64,000 nucleotides of DNA from Tessaracoccus sp. MC1865. GTDB lineage: Bacteria; Actinomycetota; Actinomycetes; Propionibacteriales; Propionibacteriaceae. Under the pieces are notes generated by a model that did no database searches, had not been told where the DNA came from, and worked only from the letters and a program-made list of their open reading frames with translations. Position numbers and translations under genes: made by a program. Positions 54,207 through 64,000 of this stretch are shown here, piece after piece. Every line of letters starts with the position of its first letter. The stretch's first letter is position 1. The stretch lies in the NCBI RefSeq assembly GCF_017815535.1, contig NZ_CP072596.1, positions 1,116,001 to 1,180,000 of the forward strand. Direction: 5' to 3'.

Positions 54207-55118
54207 TCATCGGCCACCGTCTCCGGCGCCCTCCAGGCCCAGGAAGTCCCGGATGGCGTCCAGTTCGCGTTGGGTCTGTTCCCGGGCCGCGTCGAGGACT
54301 GAGCGCAACACCGGGACCCGACGCTCGGAGTTACTGATCGGCATCCGCTCCGGGAACACCAGGTAGGCGCGCCCCTGCCGTTCGAGCTCGAACAATTCCC
54401 CGAGGGTGCGGTTGTAGTTGGCGGGCCGCTCCAGCACTCCGTGGGCGATGGACGGATACTGGCGGAACAGCCGGCGGTAGCCGTGGGGGAACCGGGCCGG
54501 CGGCTTGCGGTACCCGCGGGTGCGGGTCATGACGACGAGGAACTTCTCGAAGCCGGCCGCCTTGGCAGCATCCAGGGCGAACCCTCCGGTGGGGCCGAGC
54601 GCGCCGTCGCAGTAGACCTCGCCGTCGACGGTGGCCAACGGCATGAAGAACGGCATCGTCGACGAGGCGCGGACACGCTTCATCAGGTCATACATGCGAT
54701 GGATGTCCTCGCGACCCCAGTAGACCATCTCGCCGTCGTGGCAGCGCATCGCCCCGATCGCCACGCGCGCCGGGTTCCCCTGGAACGTCTCCCAGTCATA
54801 GGGGAGCGCCTGATGGGGGAGGGAGGTGCGCTCGTAGATCCATTCGGCGTTGAACATGCCCTTGCCCTGCAGCCAGGTTCGCCAGTTGCCGAACTCGGGC
54901 TCGGCCGCGAAGTCGACGAAGGATTTCTCGGCGCGCGGGGCGTCGCGCGAGACGTAGTTGGCCACGCAACTCGACCCAGCGGAGATCCCGCCCACCCAGT
55001 CTGCGTGGATCCCGGCCTCCAGCAGGACGCTCACGACCCCTGAGGAGAACGATGCGCGCATGCCGCCGCCTTCGAAAATGAGGGCGGTGTCGGTCACGTT
55101 GCTGGTCAGCTCGCTCAC
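54207..55118 (-). CDS. Patatin-like phospholipase family protein
   Basis: Predicted cytosolic acyl hydrolase of 303 residues with the Ser-Asp dyad of patatins. From GTG 55118: oxyanion loop EGGGMRASF (16-24), nucleophile Ser46 in GISAGS, and Asp171 in CDGALG. The arrangement is like YjjU-type patatins. The start codon has only a weak GGGG upstream; the region before it is non-coding and shared with tig on the opposite strand. The natural substrate is unknown, membrane phospholipids being usual for the family. Confidence 0.88.
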   Translation of the reverse strand: MSELTSNVTDTALIFEGGGMRASFSSGVVSVLLEAGIHADWVGGISAGSSCVANYVSRDAPRAEKSFVDFAAEPEFGNWRTWLQGKGMFNAEWIYERTSLPHQALPYDWETFQGNPARVAIGAMRCHDGEMVYWGREDIHRMYDLMKRVRASSTMPFFMPLATVDGEVYCDGALGPTGGFALDAAKAAGFEKFLVVMTRTRGYRKPPARFPHGYRRLFRQYPSIAHGVLERPANYNRTLGELFELERQGRAYLVFPERMPISNSERRVPVLRSVLDAAREQTQRELDAIRDFLGLEGAGDGGR

Positions 55119-55221
55119 GGCCCCGACTTTAGCCGGGCGCGGGAGCCCGCGTGTTGGTGGCCGGAGCATCGACCGATAGACTGACGCGCGATTCGAAAAT
55201 TGACACCTCAGGAGTCCACTC

Positions 55222-56574
55222 GTGCCCAGCACCGTTGAGAAGCTGAAGCCCACCCGGGTAAAGCTCACCGTCGAGATCCCCTTCGCTGATCTCAAGCCCT
55301 ACCTTGACAAGGCTTACAAGGAGATCGCCGAGCAGGTGACGATCCCCGGCTTCCGTAAGGGGAAGGTGCCCAACACGGTCATCGACCAGCGGTTCGGCCG
55401 CGGCATGGTCCTGCAGGAGGCCATCAACGAGGCCATCCCGGACACCTACAACCAGGCCATCGACGAGCACAAGATCTACCCCATGGCGCAGCCCGAGGTG
55501 GACATCACCAAGCTCGAAGACAAGGACGTGGTGGAGTACACCGCCGAGGTGGAGATCCGCCCCGAGGTCGAGCTGCCGGACTTCAACACCATCGAGGCCA
55601 CCGTCGAGGGCGCGTCCTCCGTCGACGAACTCGTCGAAGAGCGCATCGAACTGCTCCGCAAGCGCTTCGCCACCACCACCGAGGTGGAGCGCGGCGCCGC
55701 CGAGGGTGACCTGCTGAAGATCGACCTCAAGGCCACCAAGGACGGCGAGGAACTCGACGACGCCACCGCAGAAGGCATCGCCTACGTGGTCGGCGACGAC
55801 CAGGGCATGCTCGACGGCCTGGACGAGGCTGTCACCGGCCTGAAGGCCGGCGAGTCCAAGACCTTCACCTCCACCCTCGTGGGCGGCGCCCACCGCGGCG
55901 AAGAGGCCGAGATCGAGGTGACCGTCGTCACCGTCTCCGAGCAGGAACTGCCGGAGGTCGACGACGACTTCGCACAGCTCATCTCTGAGTTCGACACCGT
56001 CGAGGAGATGAAGGCCGACCTGCGTTCCGGCGCCGAGCAGCAGGTGAACGCCGACCAGATCGCCGACGCCCGCGACAAGGTGCTCGAAGCCATCCTCGAG
56101 AAGGTCGACTTCGAACTGCCCGAGAACGTCCTCAAGAAGGAACTCGAAGCACGCCGTGCCGACATCGAGCGCCAGCTCGCCCGCGGCGGCATGACGGTCG
56201 ACCAGTACCTCGAGCAGACCGAAGAGGAAGAGGCCGAGACGGTCGAAGAGTTCTGGGCCGAGATGGACAAGCGCGCCACGGATGCGCTGCGCGCCCAGAT
56301 CGTGCTCGACGTCTACGCCGAGGCCAACTCGATCGACGTCTCCCAGCAGGAGCTCACCGAACTCATCTTCCGCAAGGCGCAGCAGTCCGGCTCCTCGCCC
56401 CAGGATGAGATCAACCACATGATGGAGCACAACCACATGCCCGAGTGGATGAACGAGATCCGCCGCGGCAAGGCCCTGGCCTCGATCTGCGCCGCGGCCA
56501 CTGTGAAGGATGCCGAGGGCAACGCCGTCGACACGTCGCTCGCCTCCGTGGAGACCGAGGACGCCGGGGAGTGA
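55222..56574 (+). CDS. tig: Trigger factor
   Basis: Ribosome-bound chaperone and peptidyl-prolyl isomerase acting on nascent chains; 450 residues. The ribosome-binding signature GFRKGKVP lies at 43-50, the FKBP-type isomerase domain at roughly 155-240, and the helical C-terminal arms fill the remainder, ending in an acidic tail. The start is GTG 55222 with CAGGAG upstream. First gene of the tig-clpP1-clpP2-clpX cluster, but a hairpin follows it, so the clp genes likely have their own promoter. Confidence 0.96.
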   Translation: MPSTVEKLKPTRVKLTVEIPFADLKPYLDKAYKEIAEQVTIPGFRKGKVPNTVIDQRFGRGMVLQEAINEAIPDTYNQAIDEHKIYPMAQPEVDITKLEDKDVVEYTAEVEIRPEVELPDFNTIEATVEGASSVDELVEERIELLRKRFATTTEVERGAAEGDLLKIDLKATKDGEELDDATAEGIAYVVGDDQGMLDGLDEAVTGLKAGESKTFTSTLVGGAHRGEEAEIEVTVVTVSEQELPEVDDDFAQLISEFDTVEEMKADLRSGAEQQVNADQIADARDKVLEAILEKVDFELPENVLKKELEARRADIERQLARGGMTVDQYLEQTEEEEAETVEEFWAEMDKRATDALRAQIVLDVYAEANSIDVSQQELTELIFRKAQQSGSSPQDEINHMMEHNHMPEWMNEIRRGKALASICAAATVKDAEGNAVDTSLASVETEDAGE

Positions 56575-56605
56575 TCCCAGCCGCCTTGCGATGAGCGTGA
56601 CGCCG

Positions 56606-56637
56606 ACGCCGCCGGTCCCGCAGGGGACCGGCGGCGT
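56606..56637 (+). terminator. Terminator-like hairpin after tig
   Basis: Perfect 14-base arms (56606-56619 and 56624-56637) around GCAG, followed by TGCTGTT, 31 bp after the tig stop. Confidence 0.75.
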
Positions 56638-56718
56638 TGCTGTTCCCGCCGGTGCACGCTGTGCGCGAACAGGCCGCGCTTCGCTTCGGTTGTCTGAATC
56701 ACCCGGTAGGTTATTGGT

Positions 56719-57345
56719 GTGACTCAAACTCCAATCCACCCGATCCGGATGGCCGGGCCCGCAGGCGCCGGCCTCGGCATGACAGACAACGTGTATTCCT
56801 CGTTGCTGGCCAACCGCATCATTTTCCTCGGTTCCGAGGTGCGCGACGAGAACGCCAACGCGATCTGCGCGCAGATGCTGCTGCTCAACGCGGAAGACCC
56901 CACCCAGGACATCTACCTGTACATCAACTCGCCCGGCGGGTCGGTGGACTCCGGCATGGCGATCTTCGACACCATGCAGTGGATCAGCAACGATGTGGCC
57001 ACCGTCGCCATGGGCCTGGCCGCTTCGATGGGCCAGTTCCTGCTCTCGGCGGGCACCCCCGGCAAGCGCTTCGCGCTGCCGCACAGCCGCATCATGATGC
57101 ACCAGCCCTCGGGTGGTCTGGGCGGCACCGCCTCAGACATCCGCATCCAGGCGGAGCAGTCGCTGCACATCAAGAAGACCATGGCCAACCTCATCGCTGA
57201 GCACACGGGTCAGAGCATCGAGCAGATCGAAGCTGATTCAGACCGTGACCGCTGGTTCACCGCCGAGCAGGCGCTCGAGTACGGCTTCATCGACCACGTG
57301 TATGAGCGCGCGTCGCAGATCCAGACGGAGGCCCCCAACCAATGA
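56719..57345 (+). CDS. clpP1: ATP-dependent Clp protease proteolytic subunit 1
   Basis: Serine protease subunit of the Clp barrel, 208 residues. Ser103 in GLAASMGQ, His128 in MMHQP and the downstream Asp form the triad. [19 protein letters not shown] is typical. The start is GTG 56719; no strong ribosome site is seen (TTATTGGT). It overlaps the second clpP gene by ATGA, so both subunits should be made in equal amounts for the mixed ClpP1P2 barrel known in actinobacteria. A possible -10 (TAGGTTAT) is close to the start. Confidence 0.95.
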   Translation: MTQTPIHPIRMAGPAGAGLGMTDNVYSSLLANRIIFLGSEVRDENANAICAQMLLLNAEDPTQDIYLYINSPGGSVDSGMAIFDTMQWISNDVATVAMGLAASMGQFLLSAGTPGKRFALPHSRIMMHQPSGGLGGTASDIRIQAEQSLHIKKTMANLIAEHTGQSIEQIEADSDRDRWFTAEQALEYGFIDHVYERASQIQTEAPNQ

Positions 57346-57992
57346 TCAACAACACGTTCGCCCTGCCCCAGGGCGCGGCCCCCGTCGGCCCGGACATGAA
57401 CTACTTCATCCCGCAGTGGGAGGAGCGCACCAGCTACGGCATCCGCCGCGTGGATCCGTACACGAAGCTCTTCGAGGACCGCATCATCTTCCTCGGCACC
57501 CCCATCAACGACGACGTGGCCAACGCGGTCATGGCGCAGCTGCTGGTGCTCCAGTCGATGGACCCCGAGCGCGACATCTCGATCTACCTCAACTCGCCCG
57601 GCGGCTCGTTCACCGCGCTGACCGCCATCTACGACACGATGCGCTACATCAAGCCCGACATCCAGACGGTGTGTCTCGGCCAGGCGGCTTCGGCCGCCGC
57701 CGTGATCCTCGCCGCCGGCACCAAGGGCAAGCGCCTCGCGCTGCCCAACTCGCGCATCCTCATCCACCAGCCGGCCACCGAGGGCGGCTACGGACAGTCC
57801 TCGGACCTGGAGATCCAGGCCCGCGAGATCCTGCGCATCCGCTCCCTCATGGAGGAGATGCTCGCCGTCGACACCGGCCAGGAAGTGGCAAAGGTCAGCA
57901 AGGACATCGAGCGCGACAAGTACCTGACCGCCCAGGAGGCGATCGAGTACGGCATCATCGACGACATCCTGCCCTCGCTGAAGGGTCTCTGA
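57342..57992 (+). CDS. clpP2: ATP-dependent Clp protease proteolytic subunit 2
   Basis: Second ClpP subunit, 216 residues, with Ser117 in GQAASAAAV and His142 in [25 protein letters not shown] and the N-terminal extension [16 protein letters not shown] match actinobacterial ClpP2. The ATG overlaps the clpP1 stop. It partners ClpP1 in the barrel and is driven by ClpX (next gene) or ClpC. A branched hairpin follows before clpX. Confidence 0.95.
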   Translation: MINNTFALPQGAAPVGPDMNYFIPQWEERTSYGIRRVDPYTKLFEDRIIFLGTPINDDVANAVMAQLLVLQSMDPERDISIYLNSPGGSFTALTAIYDTMRYIKPDIQTVCLGQAASAAAVILAAGTKGKRLALPNSRILIHQPATEGGYGQSSDLEIQAREILRIRSLMEEMLAVDTGQEVAKVSKDIERDKYLTAQEAIEYGIIDDILPSLKGL

Positions 57993-58007
57993 CAGCTCGG
58001 ACCGGGC

Positions 58008-58048
58008 CCGCCGGGCAACTGGGTCAATGCGACCCGGATGCCCGGCGG
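58008..58048 (+). terminator. Terminator or attenuator between clpP2 and clpX
   Basis: Outer arms of 10 bases (58008-58017 and 58039-58048) and an inner GGGTC/GACCC stem form a stacked hairpin, followed by TTCGCTCTTCTC. Read-through to clpX would be reduced but is likely not abolished. Confidence 0.6.
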
Positions 58049-58131
58049 TTCGCTCTTCTCCCGCCCCGCCTGCCGGGTAGGGTGGTTAAACAAGGCAAAC
58101 AATCAGGAACTGTTGATGGGAGGTGGACGTC

Positions 58132-59412
<1,281 letters not shown>

Positions 59413-59464
59413 TCGGCTGCGGCGGAAGCTCTCAGGAATCCGCAGGGCCAGTAAGGTTGGGCGG

Positions 59465-62400
59465 GTGAGCCGAGGTTATCGACGTTTCCCGCACCTGCAT
59501 CAGGACGAGGTCGTCTTCGTCGCAGACGACGACCTGTGGTTGGGGCCGCTTTCGGGCGGCCGCGCCGCACGCATCACGGTGGCGGAAGGCACCCCCCGCA
59601 GCCCACGGTTCTCCCCGGACGGGTCGAAGGTCGCCTACGCGGCCACGACCCACGGCCGGTGGGACGCCTACGTCGTCGACCTCGACGGCGGCACCCGCAG
59701 GCTCACCTGGCTGGGGACGCGCAGGCTGGTCATCTCAGGGTGGCTGGATGGCCAGCACGTCCTCCTCAGCTCGGACCACGAGGGGCTCCACCGGGTCGAC
59801 ACCTACATGTATTCGCTCTCGCTCGACGGTGAGCTGACCCGGTTGCCCTGGGGCGGCGCCACCTCGGCGACCGTGCACAGCAGCGGCAGGGTGGCCGTCG
59901 CGTCCATCAACCACCGCGATCCCTCGGGCTGGAAGCGCTACCGCGGCGGCATGGCCGCGCGCCTCCACATAGGCGACGGCCAGGGCGACTGGATCCGGGT
60001 CCTGCCGGAGATCGAGGCAGGCCTGCACCACCCCACCTGGGTGGGCGACCGCCTCGTCTTCACCTCGGATCTGGGAGAAGCGCCGGACGTGCAGGCGCAG
60101 GTGTGGTCGGTGGATCTGAACGGCACGGATCTGCGCAACCACACCACCCACACCGCAGAGGACGGCTACGTCCGCGACGCCACCAGCGACGGCCAGGGCG
60201 TCGTCTACCACTCGCGCGGCCAACTGTTCCACCTCGTCAGCCTGAAGGCTGAGCCCCAACTCATCGAACTGACCACCGGCATCGGGGCGCCGTCGCCGGT
60301 GCAGGTGCATCCCACGGACAGGCTCGAGGCGATCGTGCCGGACAACGGCGGCGACGGGTCGCTGCTGGAGTGGCGGGGTGCAGCCTACTACCTCACGCAC
60401 CGCGGTGGCCCTGCCCGGGCCCTCGCGGACAACGCCGGCGTTCGGGTCAGGGAGCCGCGCTTCCTCGACCACAAGGGCGGCAAGGCGGTGTGGGTGACCG
60501 ACGCGGAGGGCGAGGACGCCCTCGAGATCCGCCTGCTGGAGGGCGGCGACAAGGCCCGCCGCATCGGAGCGGGCCGCCTCGGCCGCGTCATGACGCTGGA
60601 GCCCAACAAGCAGGGCACCCGGATCGCCGTCGGCAGCCACGACGGCACGGTCTACCTCGTCGACGTGGCGCGCGGCAACGTCAAGGACATCGGCCGGTCC
60701 ACCGTCGGCGAGGCATCCGGCTTCGCCTGGTCTCCGGACGGCCGCTACCTCGTGTGGCGCAACGCCATCGCGCAGGAGGGGATGCTCGGGCAGCTCGTCG
60801 GCTACGACGTCACCGAGAAGCGAGCGTTCACGCTGACCAGGGGCCAGTTCAACGACTTCTCGCCGGTCTTCACCGCCGACGGCAAGTACCTCGTGTTCCT
60901 GTCGAGCCGCACCATCGACCCCACCTACGACGAGTTGACGTTCGACCTCTCCTTCACCAACACCGTGCGTCCGTGGCTGGTGCCACTGAGCGCGGCAGAG
61001 CCCGCCCCGTTCGGCCCGTCGCCGGACGGCTGGGTCATCAGCGAAGCCGATGAGGACGACGAGAAGGACGACGACTCAGGGAAGCCGGCCAAGGAAGGCA
61101 AGAAGGGCAAGGACGGCAAGGAGCCCGAGCAGGTCTCGGTCGCCTTCGACGTCGGGGGAGTGGAGGACCGGATGGTCCCGTTCCCCGTGCCGTCGGGCCG
61201 CTACGTGCACCTCCAGGCGACCAAGCACGGGTTCGTGTGGCAGTCGCTGCGTTCCGCCGGCGAGCTCGGCGCGCTGCGCGCCGGGGTCGAGGGCGAGGTC
61301 AAGGATGTCGTGGAGCACTTCTCCCTGAAGACCCGCAAGGTCACCACGGTGGTCGAGGGGTGCGACGGGGCCGGCGTCAGCGGCGATGGCGAGCGTCTGG
61401 TCGTCCGCAACGGCGACGAGGTCTGGGTGCAGAGCGCCGAGCAGGCCCCCGGTGACGACGAGGACGCCCGGGTCGCCGTCGACCTGGGCCGGCTGCGGCG
61501 CGAGATCGATCCCCGCGCCGAGTGGCGGCAGATGTTCGAGGAGAACTCCCGCTTGATGCGCGACCACTTCTGGCGGCCGGATTTCGACGGCACGGACTGG
61601 GCTGCCGCGGTGGCGCGCTACCGGCCGCTGCTCGACGTCGTGGCCACGCACGACGACCTCCTCGACGTGCTGTGGGAGACCGTCGGCGAGCTCAACACCT
61701 CGCACGCCTATGTGTCGCTTCCTGACGACGACGGTCCCTCTGTCGGCTACCTGGGCGCCACCTTCACCCGCAACGCCAAGGGCGAAGTGGTCATCGCCGA
61801 CATCCTGCCCGGCGAAACGTCGGACCCCACGGCGCGGTCGCCGCTGAGGGCGGCCGGCGTCGCCGCTGAGCCCGGCGACGTCATCGTCGCCGTCGACGGC
61901 AGGCCCACCGCCGACGCGCCGCACATCGGAGCGCTGCTCCAGGGCGCGGCGGAGAAGGTCGTCGAGTTGACCCTGGCCAGGGGGCGCCAGAAGCGTCGGG
62001 TCGCCGTCGTGCCCACGAGCAACGAGTCGCCGCTGCGCTACCACCAGTGGGTGACCAGCCGCGTGGAGTACGTGCGGGAACGCTCCGGCGGACGCATCGG
62101 CTACGTGCACGTACCGGACATGGTGGCCCGCGGCTGGGCGGAGTTCCACCGGCTCATCGACGCCGCGATGGCGTGTGACGGGGTGGTGGTGGACGTGCGC
62201 TTCAACGGCGGCGGCCACACCTCAGAGCTGGTCATCGAGCGGCTGACGCGCCGGGCCATCGGCTGGGTGGGCGCCCGTCACCACGACGGGGCGAGCACCT
62301 ACCCCAGCCAGGCCGCGCGCGGTCCCGTGGTGTTCCTCACGAACCCGTTCGCCGGCTCGGACGGCGACATCGTGACCGCCGCCGCACAGAACCTGGGCCT

Positions 62401-62692
62401 CGGCCCGGTGGTGGGCGAACGCAGTTGGGGCGGCGTGGTCGGCATCGACGGCCGGTTCACCCTGGTGGACGGCACCGAGGTGACACAGCCGCGCTACTGG
62501 ATCGCCTTCGACCAGCACGGCTTCGGGCTGGAGAACCACGGCGTCGACCCGGACATCGTGGTGGAGGTGGGACCGGCTGATTGGGAATCCGACGGCGACA
62601 AGCAGCTCGACGCGGCGGTGGATGAGGCGTTGCTGCGCCTGAACGGCACTCCGGCAGCGGTGGCGCCGAGCTTCCCGCCGCCGCGCTTCTGA
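59465..62692 (+). CDS. Tricorn protease homolog (S41 family)
   Basis: Large cytosolic peptidase of 1,075 residues that trims peptides, possibly downstream of ClpP or proteasome. Two beta-propeller domains occupy the first about 670 residues (repeated [10 protein letters not shown]-like strands); a PDZ domain (about 770-850) precedes the S41 core with His747 in NTSHAYV and nucleophile Ser965 in [17 protein letters not shown] near the end holds the acidic specificity residue region. A Lys/Asp/Glu/Gly low-complexity insert lies near residues 530-560. The start is GTG 59465. It follows clpX by 52 bp with no clear terminator. Confidence 0.92.
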   Translation: MSRGYRRFPHLHQDEVVFVADDDLWLGPLSGGRAARITVAEGTPRSPRFSPDGSKVAYAATTHGRWDAYVVDLDGGTRRLTWLGTRRLVISGWLDGQHVLLSSDHEGLHRVDTYMYSLSLDGELTRLPWGGATSATVHSSGRVAVASINHRDPSGWKRYRGGMAARLHIGDGQGDWIRVLPEIEAGLHHPTWVGDRLVFTSDLGEAPDVQAQVWSVDLNGTDLRNHTTHTAEDGYVRDATSDGQGVVYHSRGQLFHLVSLKAEPQLIELTTGIGAPSPVQVHPTDRLEAIVPDNGGDGSLLEWRGAAYYLTHRGGPARALADNAGVRVREPRFLDHKGGKAVWVTDAEGEDALEIRLLEGGDKARRIGAGRLGRVMTLEPNKQGTRIAVGSHDGTVYLVDVARGNVKDIGRSTVGEASGFAWSPDGRYLVWRNAIAQEGMLGQLVGYDVTEKRAFTLTRGQFNDFSPVFTADGKYLVFLSSRTIDPTYDELTFDLSFTNTVRPWLVPLSAAEPAPFGPSPDGWVISEADEDDEKDDDSGKPAKEGKKGKDGKEPEQVSVAFDVGGVEDRMVPFPVPSGRYVHLQATKHGFVWQSLRSAGELGALRAGVEGEVKDVVEHFSLKTRKVTTVVEGCDGAGVSGDGERLVVRNGDEVWVQSAEQAPGDDEDARVAVDLGRLRREIDPRAEWRQMFEENSRLMRDHFWRPDFDGTDWAAAVARYRPLLDVVATHDDLLDVLWETVGELNTSHAYVSLPDDDGPSVGYLGATFTRNAKGEVVIADILPGETSDPTARSPLRAAGVAAEPGDVIVAVDGRPTADAPHIGALLQGAAEKVVELTLARGRQKRRVAVVPTSNESPLRYHQWVTSRVEYVRERSGGRIGYVHVPDMVARGWAEFHRLIDAAMACDGVVVDVRFNGGGHTSELVIERLTRRAIGWVGARHHDGASTYPSQAARGPVVFLTNPFAGSDGDIVTAAAQNLGLGPVVGERSWGGVVGIDGRFTLVDGTEVTQPRYWIAFDQHGFGLENHGVDPDIVVEVGPADWESDGDKQLDAAVDEALLRLNGTPAAVAPSFPPPRF

Positions 62693-62703
62693 GCGGGTGA
62701 GAG

Positions 62704-62737
62704 GAAGGCCTCGGAGTCGTGGGACTCCGAGGCCTTC
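62704..62737. terminator. Bidirectional terminator between tricorn and valS
   Basis: Perfect 15-base arms (62704-62718 and 62723-62737) with loop GTGG between converging genes; GTCGTTT follows on the plus side. Confidence 0.8.
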
Positions 62738-62754
62738 GTCGTTTCAGGGAACTA

Positions 62755-64000
62755 TCACCCGGCGACGGGCGCCAGCTCGATGTCGGCGACGATGTGCTGG
62801 CCGTCCTCGACCCACTCCACGTCGCCCACCAGACGGCCCACGGCGCGCAGGTCCGGCTCGATGGTCTTCAACCGCTCGACGGAGCCGGCCGGCCCGCGGA
62901 AGACGGCCTTCGCCACCTCTGCCCGCATGGAGACCTTCGCGTTGGACTTCGCGCCGCGGATGGCGATGAGCGCTTCCGCGAGATCTGCCAGCAGCGCGGC
63001 GTCGCCGTCGATCGACAACTCCTCCGCGGTGGGCCAGGCGGAGCGGTGCACGGACGAGTCGTTGGTCCAGCGCCACACCTCTTCCGCCACGAACGGCAGG
63101 AAGGGTGCGAACAGGCGCACCTGCACGCTCAGCGCGATGGCCAGCGCGGCCTGCGCCGACTTCTTGCCCTCGTCGCTGCCGGTGTAGGCGCGTTCCTTGA
63201 CCAGTTCCAGGTAGTCGTCGCAGAAAGACCAGAAGAACGTCTCCGTGGCCTCGAGCGCGCCGCTGTAGTCGAAGTCTTCGAACTCCTCAGTGGCCTTCTC
63301 CACGACGACGGCCAAGCCGCGCAGCAGCGCCTTGTCCACGGGGTTCGTCACGGCGTCCAGCGTGGCGGGCGCGTCCTGCATCGAGAGCACGAACTTGCCG
63401 GCGTTGAGGATCTTCATCGCGAGGCGACGGCCCACCTTCATCTGGGTCTCGTCGAACGGTGAATCCTGGCCGGGACGGGCCATGGCGGCGCGCCAGCGCA
63501 CGGCGTCCGAGCCGTACTTGACGAGGATGTCGGTGGGCACCACCACGTTCCCCTTCGACTTCGACATCTTCTTGCGGTCCGGGTCCACGACGAAGCCCGA
63601 GATGGTGGCGCGCTTCCAGGGGAGCGTGCCGTTCTCGAAGTGCGCGCGCACCACGCGGCTGAACAGCCAGGTGCGGATGATGTCGTGGGCCTGGGGGGCC
63701 ATGTCCATGGGGAACGTGAGATTGAACAGCTCCTCATCGCGCTCCCAGCCGGTGGCCAGGTGCGGGGTGAGCGACGACGTCGCCCAGGTGTCCATCACGT
63801 CGGGGTCCGCCATGAAGCCGCCGGGCTGGTTGCGCTGCTCCTCGGAGAAGCCCTCCGGGGTGTCGGTCATGGGGTCGATGGGCAGCGAGGCCTCGTCCGC
63901 CACGAGGGGGCTCTCGTACCGCGGCTCACCGTCGGCGTCCAGCTCGTACCAGACGGGGAACGGCACGCCGAAGAAGCGCTGGCGCGAGATGAGCCAGTCG
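62755..64000 (-). CDS. valS: Valyl-tRNA synthetase (C-terminal part; N-terminus outside window)
   Basis: About 415 C-terminal residues of a class I synthetase, open to the window edge. DWLISRQRFFGVPFPVWY, TWATSSLTPHLATGW and the KMSKSKGNVV signature (ATP binding) are followed by an anticodon-binding helical domain. PHLATGWERDEELFNLTFPMDM is typical of the actinobacterial valine enzymes, and I see no signature of the isoleucine enzyme. The usual C-terminal coiled-coil arm of longer ValS proteins is missing or very short. The stop at 62755 lies next to the shared hairpin with the tricorn gene. Confidence 0.93.
   Translation of the reverse strand, partial: DWLISRQRFFGVPFPVWYELDADGEPRYESPLVADEASLPIDPMTDTPEGFSEEQRNQPGGFMADPDVMDTWATSSLTPHLATGWERDEELFNLTFPMDMAPQAHDIIRTWLFSRVVRAHFENGTLPWKRATISGFVVDPDRKKMSKSKGNVVVPTDILVKYGSDAVRWRAAMARPGQDSPFDETQMKVGRRLAMKILNAGKFVLSMQDAPATLDAVTNPVDKALLRGLAVVVEKATEEFEDFDYSGALEATETFFWSFCDDYLELVKERAYTGSDEGKKSAQAALAIALSVQVRLFAPFLPFVAEEVWRWTNDSSVHRSAWPTAEELSIDGDAALLADLAEALIAIRGAKSNAKVSMRAEVAKAVFRGPAGSVERLKTIEPDLRAVGRLVGDVEWVEDGQHIVADIELAPVAG

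Overview
The window is high-GC DNA (protein genes strongly prefer G or C at codon third positions) with actinobacterial hallmarks: tig-clpP1-clpP2-clpX in a row, a gnd-lhr-nei2 cluster with lhr beside a Nei2-type glycosylase, a pyrR-pyrB-pyrC operon, NAD-dependent ligA and tricorn protease. A soil or plant-associated member of the Propionibacteriaceae or a close relative is my best guess; no 16S gene is present, so this is inference.

Region 1 (1-9.7 kb) is an arabinan-utilisation locus. A minus-strand operon encodes GH51 arabinofuranosidase, a GH43 arabinanase lipoprotein and a second GH51 (cut by the window edge). A divergent plus-strand operon encodes a Tat-type sugar-binding lipoprotein, two permeases, a cytosolic GH43 and a DUF624-like membrane protein. 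A LacI-type repressor closes the locus. Three non-coding CATCGAT-centred sites (two between the operons, one before lacI) look like its operators.

Region 2 (9.7-16.6 kb) is the coupled operon gnd-lhr-nei2. Region 3 (16.6-26.3 kb) holds a second sugar ABC importer (binding protein and two permeases, no ATPase) facing a giant secreted GH35 beta-galactosidase gene that carries two single-base frameshifts. Region 4 (26.3-35.9 kb) is housekeeping: pyrRBC, a small membrane protein, pepN, ligA, rpiB, a 53-residue unknown and an Fpg/Nei glycosylase.

Region 5 (35.9-43.8 kb) contains a tightly overlapped operon of beta-phosphoglucomutase-like HAD, GH65 disaccharide phosphorylase and an unrecognised 431-residue protein, followed by a NarL-type two-component pair, an atypical SDR and a small unknown. 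Region 6 (43.8-54.2 kb) is accessory: a decayed FN3-domain remnant, YihY-like membrane protein, VOC protein, a frameshifted HYR/PxKF secreted protein, a decayed small lipoprotein, a MarR-MMPL efflux pair with a clear promoter/operator, TspO, an IS481-family element abutting tRNA-Pro, and tRNA-Gly.

Region 7 (54.2-64 kb) is a patatin-like lipase, tig, clpP1, clpP2, clpX, tricorn protease and the C-terminal part of valS. About ten single-base frame disruptions lie in five accessory loci, while I saw none in roughly 40 kb of housekeeping and metabolic genes; this points to real gene decay more than random sequencing error, although error cannot be excluded. I saw no CRISPR array and no rRNA. The most system-like candidates for follow-up are the HAD-GH65-unknown operon, the LacI/CATCGAT arabinan regulon and the IS481 insertion at the tRNA-Pro 3' end.
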